The notes beneath the pieces were generated by a model. That model saw only the letters and a program-made list of their open reading frames with translations, ran no database searches and had not been told where the DNA came from. From Parelaphostrongylus tenuis (taxonomy: Eukaryota; Nematoda; Chromadorea; Rhabditida; Metastrongylidae), in NCBI GenBank assembly GCA_019055375.1, contig JAHQIW010002045.1, forward strand, positions 1 to 64,000: a stretch of 64,000 bases of DNA. Direction: 5' to 3'. Position 1 is the first letter of the stretch, and each line of letters begins with the position of its first letter. Positions 23,504 to 35,300 of the stretch are shown piece after piece. The position numbers and the translations under genes are program-made.

Positions 23504-26500
23504 CTAAAAGATATTGTTTAGTCTTCTAAGGAAGAACTTACGGCAAAAATCGCAATCAAAGTGCCATTACCTTTACATAGACTCCACTAGGACGAGTCTT
23601 CTTGCTGACCACCACGTGGACAATTTCCACCTTACAGCTCGGACTACACGAGTGGTTGATAAACCCAAAATCACTTCTTTATTCATATAATTGACAACAA
23701 TTTTTTATCTTAATCGCTTATTAGCAGATATGATAATTATAACTACATGCCCACTAATCTAATGTGAGTATGCAAAACTTTGAACCTTGGCGCAAGTTGT
23801 ACCCGTGTCTCAATCTTTTCGGAGCGAGTGTTAATCATTGCGCTATATTAGCTTTCGTCCCGCCATCACTCTTTCCGCGATACAATGTATCGATTCGATG
23901 TCTTACATCGCAGGCCGAGCCGATATCACGACAGGAACCTCGGAGTGCAGTGGTTAGTAAACGCCTCCGGAGTGGTTGCGACGTGGGTTAAATTCCCCTT
24001 AGAGGTTCAGGACTTTGCATACCACTTTTTATTTTTAGTTAATTCACCAATAAAGTGCTCATGACAAAGAAGGGTGATCAAACTTATATAATATAGAATT
24101 TGTAAACGCAAACCTTGCTAAATTGCCCTTTTCTTTGCTGTCTATAGTCCGCTCTCCATCTAATGCCATCATGTAATGCTTCTCTTCAGCATTACGATGA
24201 GCAATAATTTCAGCTATTCTTCGGTTCTTCTCTTCAGTGCTAATTATTTCGCCAGCATACTCAGCTATAAATGATCTCTGCAAAAGGTGCATACACCCAT
24301 GGCGTCACAGGACATGAACGAATGGAGCGATTACATAAATTCCGATACGTCTGATAATATATTTCGAGACTTGCATGTGGTCTTCTAAAGGGCAATCACA
24401 GAGCCCCGTGAACGTGGTTCTGCCTTCACAGCCTCATCAGCCGAGCAGTACCCTTCGCCTTTAGCCAGTCCTCTCGGAGCAATCCAACCTCTATACAGTG
24501 TTGGGGCAGGCGAACTTTTCAGGCGTGCAACTGAGTGAAAATATCATCTTGTGAGGATTCGCTAAATAAGAATGGTACTTCTCGATTTACGAGACTGGCA
24601 AGGCTGAAAAACATGTATCGGGTACAAGTCGCCTATAAAAGAATTATGCATGGTTCAAAAAAGTGGTTATTAGGCATACTGAATTTGAGAGTGGTCTTAA
24701 GATTACATTCGAAACCAAAAATATGACACATAAAATACTTTCATTTTACTCCTTTTCGGTAATGATATGATATTTCAGTCTTACATCTTAGAATGTTGAG
24801 TGTTATGCAAAACGTACGAGCCTACGTGGCAGCTCAACGCACGCTTTAACCCTTTGTGGACCAGCGCTAATAAGCAGGTGGCGTCGCGCTGTCACTTGCG
24901 CGGCATCAGGCAGGTGGCATCTGCACGTCTGTGCATGCATGTCCGCCTGATTCCCCACGAGACGCGACACCGTCATTACAGTAGGTGAGTGAAATTGGAC
25001 GTAGCGCGATGAGCATCAAAAAGATCCCCATAGTCCTCAAAGGGATAAGGTTGATCGTTGACAGCTACGGCAGTTTATATGGAAGCAACAGTAATGACAA
25101 AGCGATGGCTCGGTGATGTATTGGTGCCGTGCGCCCCAATATGAGTGAGGCGTGGGTTCGACACCTCGTCTGCGGTTGAATGTTTACAATGACACTCAAC
25201 ATTGTTAAAGCGATTGTACTTCTATCGATTAGAAAATTTTTGGATGCTTTTCGAAGAAAAAAAAAGCAAAAGACCTTGCAAAACGATCACAACGACATCA
25301 CAAATTCCTTATACCTTGGGAATGTCTTGAATTGCAAAAGCTCCCATGCCTTTTCCTGGTGCCTTACGAAATGCTTTGAAAATAACAAATATATAAGACT
25401 TCGCCTCTCACATCAATTCCTTTGATAAAAACCAAATGCAGGGAAAAGATACGCAAAAGTTTGGACATCAGCTAAGATTTAAACCTATATTTCACCCTTT
25501 CCGGGGGTGCGTGCTAACCAGTGCTCTGCATGGGCTCCCGTTCTAGTATCACTCATCTAGCAAAACAAGGTATAGACTCTGTCGGCAATCAACCGTCAAA
25601 AAATTAGTCTGGTAATTCTCTGTGCCAAAGGAAGGGCAATAGTAGGACATGAGCCCCGACAGTGCAACGTTTAGCATGCGCTCTCCGCAAAAGGTGAAAC
25701 ACGGCTTCAACACCCTTTCTTAGACCGCCCGATAGGATCAAAGCTCTGCATATTTCACAACGCTATTGGATACATGATTGTAACAATAATAGCACTCTAC
25801 AAGACGAACAGAATGAACGAATTCCTATAGTAACTGAACCAATCGCTCCTTCTGCGCTTAATCTAATACAGATGACTGTGATTTTGATATGCAAAATATT
25901 CAACACAGATACTATCCACAGGTCTATCTAAATCTGTCTTACTGCACTTATGAGAGTATTATAATGCTATAATAAGAAATCCGAGAACGCTGAGTAATAT
26001 GCAAAACTCTACATCCCAGACGAGACTCTTGTTCCACTCATACCGGAGATGCGTGCTACCACTATTCCTATCACCAAGGTCACCGGTTATCGCCTACCAA
26101 AGGAAAAGCTGAAAGGTTCACGGTCCCCACGACCAATATCGAAAAAAGTGGTATCAGAGCGGTGGCCTCGGTGGTGCTGTTGGCTGGCACGCGCTCTCGG
26201 TATTACTGGAACGCGGATTGAACACCCACCTGGTGCCGAAAGTTTTACGAATCACCCAGCATGTGGATATTTAGTTCACATTTGGATGAAAACACAGGAA
26301 AGACATACATTGTCCGGAACTTGGCAATTACAGCTTTCCCAATGCGAAGAACTTCACCAAGTATACAGGACTCACACAATGGGCGACTCTTCAAGGCACT
26401 AGAACTCTCCCGCTGTTTCTCTCGATACACCAGTGTCAGACAGCTTGAGTGGAATGATCTGACACATTGAGGACATCTGAGTAGCGCTTCTTCTCCTGAA

Positions 26501-29500
26501 CACATACAGATTACTTTCAAAATATAAATTAAAAAAATATGTAATTTGAATCAAAAAGGAAGATAAGTTGAGGATCTGATTAAACGCTAACCTTCCCAGT
26601 GGCAATTTTCCTCAGTAAACATGAGTCAACAAAAATCAACCCATTGGGGATCGAGCATTTTTCACTGGAGAGAGTTATTCCCTTGGACTTCCAGTATTCA
26701 TACGATAGCTCAAGTATCGAAGATAGCACATTATTTGATTCTTTTTTAAAGACGGACTATAGCAGCGAAAAGCTGTTTTCCACAGTTTTCTTTATTCGTT
26801 CGGCGAGTGTCTGTGGCTGACTTTTCACCGAACATACAAAAAAAATTTCATAGCACAAATCTTGTTACATCCTAAACTGGGTTTGAATTTCAATAGATTT
26901 TCACAGGGTGTTGTAAGAGCGACGAGGCTATCGTTTCACTCTTCGAATTTTCTTCGCATTTAAGATTCATATATGAACATGCATGTGCACATGTGCATAT
27001 ACATACATATATACGCATGTATATATACATATGGTTACATATATCCATATATGTGCACGTATATGCATATATGTACATATGTATATGTATATATATGCAT
27101 ATATATATATATATTATATATACATATAGGTTCTTTTTTGTCATATGGCGACAAATAAAGAAGCGACCTCTTTCACTTGACAAGAATTATTCATATGAGT
27201 GCTGGTAATCATTCGAAAGCTTAAATATGTGGCTACTGCGCTACATGGCCGTTTTTTGAAAACACCCTTCTATAACCCTGCAAAGTTCAAAATAAAATTA
27301 TGCCTTGAATAGGCAAAGTAGTTCTACTGTTACTTCTCTAGAAGCAGGATAAGCTTACAGTTCTCTTGTCATCGTGTAGAAGAAATCTCGTAATATAAGA
27401 GTCAAACGTTTGATCTCGAGTTTCTTTCAGGGACGAGATAAAATTCTTACGATTGATAAAAATCGCCCTTTACTTTTCGCGCAAACTCCTGCTTTATACG
27501 ATATTGTGAAAATAAACTATGTTTTAACTTTCACAAATGGTTTCTACCGTTGTCATTACATATAACCAAATCAGCCTACTACAAAGTTTGAGCAAAGGGA
27601 TCACTGTTTCATAAATGGCACGCAAGCTTTTCGCTCTTACACTACGCTACTCTATAAGGACCTTTTGAAATTCAAATACAGTTTCGGAATGGTAAGATTT
27701 CATGACACCAAATGATTATTGAACTGTTGTTGGAAATCTGCTAAAAGCCAAGCACAGACCGTAGTCGAGCTAGAAATTCTCGACACGTGCAAGACGTAAT
27801 TTTATTCAGATATCAGAGATAATATCAAAGTCACCGTTTCTCGATCTTTCGAAAGATTAGTAAAAGTCTAGTGAAAAATCTGAACTCGACGAGCAAATCA
27901 CAAGATGGCCACTGTAAAGAATTAGCAAGATTAAGAAAGTACCTGTGTTTTCACATTCGCAACAGAAGGGCAGGTGCGATCGCTGATTCTCGATAAGAGG
28001 AGCCACTTTCCCATCACAGTGTGAGTGACAGCGAGTGTATGCTTGTTTTATCTATAAAAGTCAGTAACTGTGTGGGCTAAGGGTAAAAAAGGTAATAATA
28101 CCGAAAAAATTAACAGAACCTTTCCTAAGTTGAATATGAGAACATCTCTTGGCGCTGAGAAGTCCATGAGGAATGCGCCATGCTCTCAACTTCATTAAGC
28201 ATCGTCTAAGGCGACTTCAATGCACATTTGGCCTTTACAATGACTCGCCGTAGGTTAACAATATTGCAACTAAGTATGCTGTCCTCCCAGACAAGTCTGG
28301 CACCATTATGTCGACCCTGGTGGGATTAGGAGGTTTTTCCAACGTTGTACCTAAGATTTATGAAACGCAGGGTACTTCTAACCATCACATGGGCCCAATT
28401 TTGTAGTCAGGTATTACAGTGATCAAATGCTAACATTTCACAACTCTATGAATTTTTATTATGCTGCTTTGACTGCGCTACCATGTAACAGATATTCTCC
28501 TTTGAATGCGGAGGGGCGAACAGAAATTCGACTTTAGCGAGAGTTAGAAACGATTCCTATTCTTAGCGGGAGACTGCGCTATACTTCACCACCAAAACAG
28601 TATTTTCTGGTAAAAAGAAAATCTTTGCCAACTATGAGTTTCCACCTTAGAGTTGAATGGTGAGCAAGAAGTTGACCACAAGCGGCGTTCAACCTGTTTT
28701 TTTCCCATGCTGAAAGCGCTGGTGGCGAAACGGTCCCTCGGATGTAGTGGTAGCGTGCGCCTTCGGCATGGGTGAAGCGCTGGTTCAACTCTCGTCTGAG
28801 GTTGATTTTTTGCTTGCCATTCCATTTTAAAGCGAGAACGCGTAGTTGGCAACCATCTAATACTAGAAAATGCTATTTTCGGTGGTGAAGTGATAGCGCG
28901 CGCTCCTGGTATGGATGAAACGCTGGTCCATCTCTCATCTAAATCGAGTTTTTACTTACCACTCCATTCCTCTTGGGTATTATTGGAAATAGAATAACAG
29001 CAGTAAAAGCAAAGCAGTAAAAAAAGCATTAAAAACAAAAAAAATTCTGAGTATGAAAAAGCAATAGAAACAAAAGAAATTTTGAGTATGAGCTATCGGT
29101 CAGGGTTACGAATCAGGGTTACGATTGAAAAAATGAGTAATTATCAAACCAGACCGAGCTTTGGACCTTTGCAACACATGAAAGGATCTACGATGGATTG
29201 AGGAACTCATTTAGCACTACAGAAAGAGTGGAAACTCTGTAACACTGTAGATCAGATAGAATCGAGAAAATCACACCTCGAGGTTATATCCGTCCTTCGT
29301 CCTCACACACTGCACACCTTCATAGACTTGGAAACCAGCCGGACAGCATTCGATGTGAAAAGAACGATAGCAGGAATCACATTCCACAAGTATACCTGCA
29401 ACATATTATAAGGAATTTAGAACATTGGTCTTTAGTTGGAAGTTAAACACGCATCACCATTGAATCGCATGCTAACCCTTACGTTAACAGGGTTTCTACC

Positions 29501-32284
29501 CTTCTATCATTTTTTCTTCGGTACACTGCGTTAATTAAACTAAGCAGTTGACGGTTGATTGTCGACAGAATCGAGTGTTAGGAAAACAGGAGCCTTGTGC
29601 AGTTTTTAGCATGTGTCACTGGAAAGTGCTCAACGTAGTTTCATCTCCCTGCCGACAAGGTTTGAAGTTTTGCAGCATCAGCAACATTCTTGGATATATA
29701 CTACTACATCATAATACTGGCAAATAACGGACAAGTAAAGAATTCTTATTGTTACATCGTCCGTTCGTTCATTGTAAGAAGTTAGTACTCGCATGTTTCT
29801 TTGACAATTCGACTTGACATTTTAACCTAACTGAGTAAACTATTGATTACATAAACAGTATCGACAGAAATTTTAATTGATAACAACAAGGTAGATAGAT
29901 CAAAAAATCCTTGAAAATAGGAAAGGCACTCTGGTTTTAAAGCATTTCAGTTCTCCCGAACTCATTGACAAATTTCAACAGTACCAACACATTCTTTGAT
30001 ATGAACAAATCTATGAAGATGACCAAACTTGAGCCCAAAAATCCTTTCTATAATTTGGAAGAATCGAAAAAAAACAACGATCAGTGGCAAATCGCACTTC
30101 ACTAGAACTCCAATTAGTTGAATATTGTCACTTCTTTACAACTGCGAAAAACATTTGATGTAGATGAAGTGGAAAACTGAAATTTCTTCAACCTCGATAT
30201 TTTTCTCTTTAATGATACAGCGCAATGAGAATAATGAACATCTCAGCATTACTTACAAAGTATAGTTTCTTCTATAATCTAGGCTTAAGCCCAAGACTAA
30301 ACCATAAAACTGATATTCTGTCGCTTGACACCTAGACAGCATTTGGCTTCTTCAAAGCTGATACGTTGAATCAACCGTCCACAGTCGCTTGACTCCTTTG
30401 CGGATCTTCGCCTTCGTTGTCGTTCAAGTCAGATCTTCTCCGGTGGAGCAGAGCTCAAATGGTGAATTACACCAGCCAGAGTCCCTCTATTCAGGACGGT
30501 TTGCATGCTGATTATTCAGTGGGCTGTACCAATTTATAATCTATCAACCTCATGGTATCAACTAACATAGAGGAAACTATTATTGATTGGTTATGATGAG
30601 GCCAAAGGAAAGTCGTTATTCAAAGTGCATGGACTATTATGCATCGTTTAATTTGTTTATCATTCAAAGGCGAAAAAATTTCTGATAGGAAATTATGTTA
30701 ACTGTAAATGGGCGACAATGTCTATCTCTATCCAATAATGTCAAGTGATATACATAACTTCGAACCTTGGGTGAAAGTTGAACTCGCGTGAGCCCTTCCA
30801 GAGAGTGCGCGCTAACCACCGCACTGCCCGGGTCTCTGTTGTGCTATCACTATTTCTACCTTAAAAGGACACGGTTCTAACAACAGCTAAACGGCAACGA
30901 TTTAGCCTAACAAGCATATATCAGCACTACAGCCAGCTCTGTGGTCTTAAATCGCGCTAAGAGAGATAGCAGAACAAGTACAGCGATAGTGCAATGGTTA
31001 GCACGCTTAACCGGAGCGGTTGAGACACGAGTACAACTATTGCTCGAAGTTCGAAGTTTAGCTTAGTAGTCAACATTATTGGATATATGATTATGACATT
31101 GTGTCACTAAAAACAAAGCAGCAGAACAAAAATTGCCCTAGTTCATATCGTAAGTGGGAAGCGAACATACCTCGGACCGAAGTCGTTTTGCAACGTTCCA
31201 GATAACACACCGAACAAAAGTGTAGGGGACATATGAGTTCGTCAAAGATTTTTCGTAGACACTCCACACTATACTCGGCCGCATTATAGTCCTTGAACAT
31301 CAGCAATGGGATACCAAGGGATTTCAAAGTAACTACTCGACATTTAAGAAAGTTAAGTGGCACGCTAAACATTCAACCACAAGCGGGAGTTGAACCTGTG
31401 TTTCATCCACATCGATGGCGCGCATTACCAGTGCACCACCGGCGCTGCCGCTTTGCTTCTACCCTCTTCCATTTGAGCTATGGAAGCTGCATGGCTTCTC
31501 GCTGCATCGAGTTAGTGCTGCTTATCTCACTCAGGTCTGAGACTTGCTGGTAGCAATTTACCAACTCCGGAGGGATGGATGGCTCGGTGACCATGAGCGC
31601 TAAGCGAATCATCGGCCTTGCGTGCGATACAAAGCACCTCTAATAGTTGCGTCACCTGTGCCACCAGTATGGGGGGAAATACCACTCAACATTCTTTGAT
31701 ATCTACAACATCGTAGCACTGCTAAGTGAGAACGAAGAAATCTCATGAATTACACATAGAAATGCATGTATGTGTACATACATCTACGCACATATTATTT
31801 TATTATGTGTGCAAACATATATGATCATAGTTTATGGTGCATGTGTCACAGTGGTTAGTGATACTCTGCGTCGCACACAAGGTCGATGGTACGATTTTGA
31901 GCACATGGCTCATCAAGCCGTCCACGCTTCCGAGGTCGGTAAGTCAGTGTCGGAGGGCGGGATGGATATATACATAGGGAGGATAAGAACCGACTCGATG
32001 GAGCAGGAGGCAATTGTGAGTCATAGTAAACGCCAGATATGCATGCAGTCACCTCCAAGGGAGTTATAGATTGAAGACGAATGCAAGGAGCATCCTTCAG
32101 GAATTGATCAACGCCGAGAACTCTATCCTTTTTATCCTTCTACGTATACACAAATATATATATATATATATGAGTGACTGTACACACAAGCGTATATGTA
32201 TATGTATACGCATGTGCACGTACATATATACATATCTATACATACGCATACATTCGTATATACGTGTATATATAAGTTTATATG

Positions 32285-32321
<37 letters not shown>

Positions 32322-35300
32322 ATGGATACTCACCTCAATACATTCCTGATGGAACGTGGTTGTGCAGAAGTAAACAGAAGTGTACTTTTTACCGCATGAG
32401 ATGAGATTACCACCTTTCTTACCACAAATGAAACATCTGCCTGAATATAAAAGAATTTATAAAGAGATCAACAATCATGATGGAGACAAAAGAAGTACTC
32501 AGTAATAATGATAGTAATGAGAACGGCAAGGCACTGTGGCTTGTGAAGTGGTGTATCCAGGCAGCAAGATGACAAGTAAAGCGCAAATTCGACCCGCTCC
32601 TCCACTGCTGTGTTGCAATCAAACAAGAGAACGTTTTAGGGCCCAGGTTATCTCGGCTACTTCTAGGAGTGCACGGAGAGTAGTCTTGAGCAGCATTCTA
32701 CGACATTCGTAAAAAGAACGAGATCCTCAATCAGCACTCGAAGCACATCTAGCACATTTTTACTGCGCATATTCGAGAACTTCCAGACTTCGAGTTGTCT
32801 CCTCACACTATCACTGCATAAAAATGTTGTTGGCTTCACAAACAGCGTAGGATACTAGTCAAGTACGTCTCCATGCATTCTCGAGATTAGGTAAGCCGGT
32901 GAGATCAGCAAAACATTCCTTATTATGCCTAAAAATACTGGAGGCTATTTGGGATCACTTTTGCGGTCGAGCCGCGCCGAGCATCACCACGCTCTCGGCC
33001 AGCGGCGCTTAAAAATTAACAAATAAATATAGTAATGCCACACCTAGTAAGTGTATCGAAAAATTATCAGAAGCCTTGATAGTGTACCTGGGACTGACAA
33101 TGTCCCCATCCTCCCAGCTTTCCTTGATTTTATTGGGAATAATTCTGAAAGGGAAAATTCGTCCAAATCATGTCTACATGGTTGTTAAGTCTGAGTAATC
33201 CGCACCTCTTCTGGACTTGACAGGAGATAACTTTGCGGGAGAATGTTCACATTGTGATGTGTTTGTGTGGTCTAAGCTAAAAAAGCTAGTGAAAAGACAA
33301 TGATCCTCTAAGGACACAGCAATGTAGGAACCATAGAACAACCATTTTGACCTACGGGGCATCACTCACGACCTTTTTTGTAGATCCTAATAGTGAACAA
33401 AAAGACAAATTCGATTGATTACCCAAGGATACCGAGTAATATGCACAATATTCGACCACAAACGGGAGAGAACCAACGCCTTACCCATGTCGGGGTTCGT
33501 TCTACCACTACACCACCAAAGCCTCCGCTTTGCTACCACATTTTCTATGAAAATTTTTCCTCTTTTTAGAAGGTATCGAATTGTAAAAGCAACCGACCAC
33601 TAACGGATTTTGTCTGGTATGCACATACCGATACTCTATATTTAAGAAAGAATGATAGCAGAGCAAGATGGCCTCGGTGGTGTAGTGGGTGCAGCCCACG
33701 GAGCCGGTATTGGTTAGACGCGGGTTCAACTCCCGCCTGGAATATCGAAAGCCTCGCATATCACTTAGCATCTTTGGATACATAGTTCTGATGTGATAAG
33801 GTTGCTTTAAAAACGGTAAAATAATGAGCCGCTGTAGATTATAAACGTCGAGAGTACAAAGAGTGCGAATTCAAAGATACCTTGTTTCCACGACAATTCC
33901 ATTGGATGCTGACGGTCCGTCGACAATGGCATAAGTAATTTTAGTGCTTCCTGCTGGAGAACAAGTCATATGAGGTTCTTCATCTACCTTGGTATTATTT
34001 AATTCCATTTAAAAAAATACTGATAGATTTCATGTCCAGCATATCTTCCGATGGAGTGAAGTTTTCAAAAAAAAAACCTTATAAAAGAAAGACAGCAGTT
34101 TTGCTAAAGCAATATAATAATTTCATTAGCAATAAAAGCATCAGATATCGCTACCAAACCAAAACGCATTCTAAAATATATCTGATAAAATTCATGCATT
34201 ATTTCCAAGCAAGGAAAACTCGAAAGCTCCTCATAGCATCTGTGAAAGCTCTTACTGATTTATTCCATATTTTCCAAGAATCCCATAGAATTAAATCTCT
34301 TTTCATGATTCAAACACAGAAACAGTACAATTTATCTGATGCAATCTATTTTTTAACCCTTTAGAACAAGAACCTTCTCGCTTCTTACACTTTTAGTAGT
34401 CAACCTACAGCTTAGATGTCGAAGATCTCAAAAGTATAGGTTTTTCTATAAAAAAGTCTCCCTGAAGGGTTGTAGCAGCCAAAATTGGATCACGTTTCAC
34501 ACTTAATACGCATTTTTTGTTATGTGAGGACTTCTGGTCTTTCAGCAGACAATCATTGGTTATTTGGTAGCATAAATTTGGGTGGTTATCGAGATAAGTT
34601 TGCTCCTGAAAAACGTCTTCATAGAGTGCTCGATGAGGGAAAAGTAGACTATGTTTCGCATTCCTAGGATTAGAAGTCAGAGCAAGTTTATTTGGCAATA
34701 TAAAAAGTAAATAGAAGAGTACGACCATAAAAGAACAAAACAAAATTTATTTTACGATTCTTACCGGCAATGCCTAAGAATGTCTGCAAAAGAGAGAAAA
34801 AATTTCAAAATTAAAAGAGAATTTTCGCGCTATAATGTGCGTTGAGTGGGAAACCCAGTTCTATTATCAGCGCTGTGAAGCGCTAAAAATGCCTTTTAAA
34901 AAGCAACCATAAAATCAAAATCGCCATGATTCAAGCTGTCGAACGATCACTAAAAGTATGAGGAAAAAACGAGAACGGCTTTTCAGAAAACGAGCATCTT
35001 ATTAGAATTTCCATGAGTTAAGCTATGCAATGACCAATAAAAGTTTGATAAAAGATAGGGAAAATGACTTATTCCCAAAGAGCTGAAAATGGATTGCGAT
35101 AACCAAATTGCGCAAAATATCACAGTAATTGTAAGATAAAAATCAAAATTCAACGCTATGATGTGCAATTTCTCACCTCGGAAAGGACGTGACGTGCAGG
35201 CCAGTTCCTTCCCATGGCTCCGAGTTTTTTGTAACACTCATCATTCCTCTTGATCCACGAAGCTTTAGCGTCATTAAACTGCTCTAAAAGCGATAGAATA

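Noticed and set aside
26584..26680. Minus-strand frame CSIPNGLIFVDSCLLRKIAT considered as the missing exon between PHD regions
   Set aside because: Entry phase 2 and exit phase 0 fit neither neighbouring exon.
33665..33740. Possible functional tRNA gene (good A and B boxes)
   Set aside because: Acceptor and anticodon stems do not close, and the sequence continues into the shared SINE tail.
34405..34743. 112-codon minus-strand ORF considered as an exon of the methyltransferase
   Set aside because: It lies in the intron after the micro-exon; no acceptor/donor pair gives the phase needed to join the exons at 34765 and 33953.
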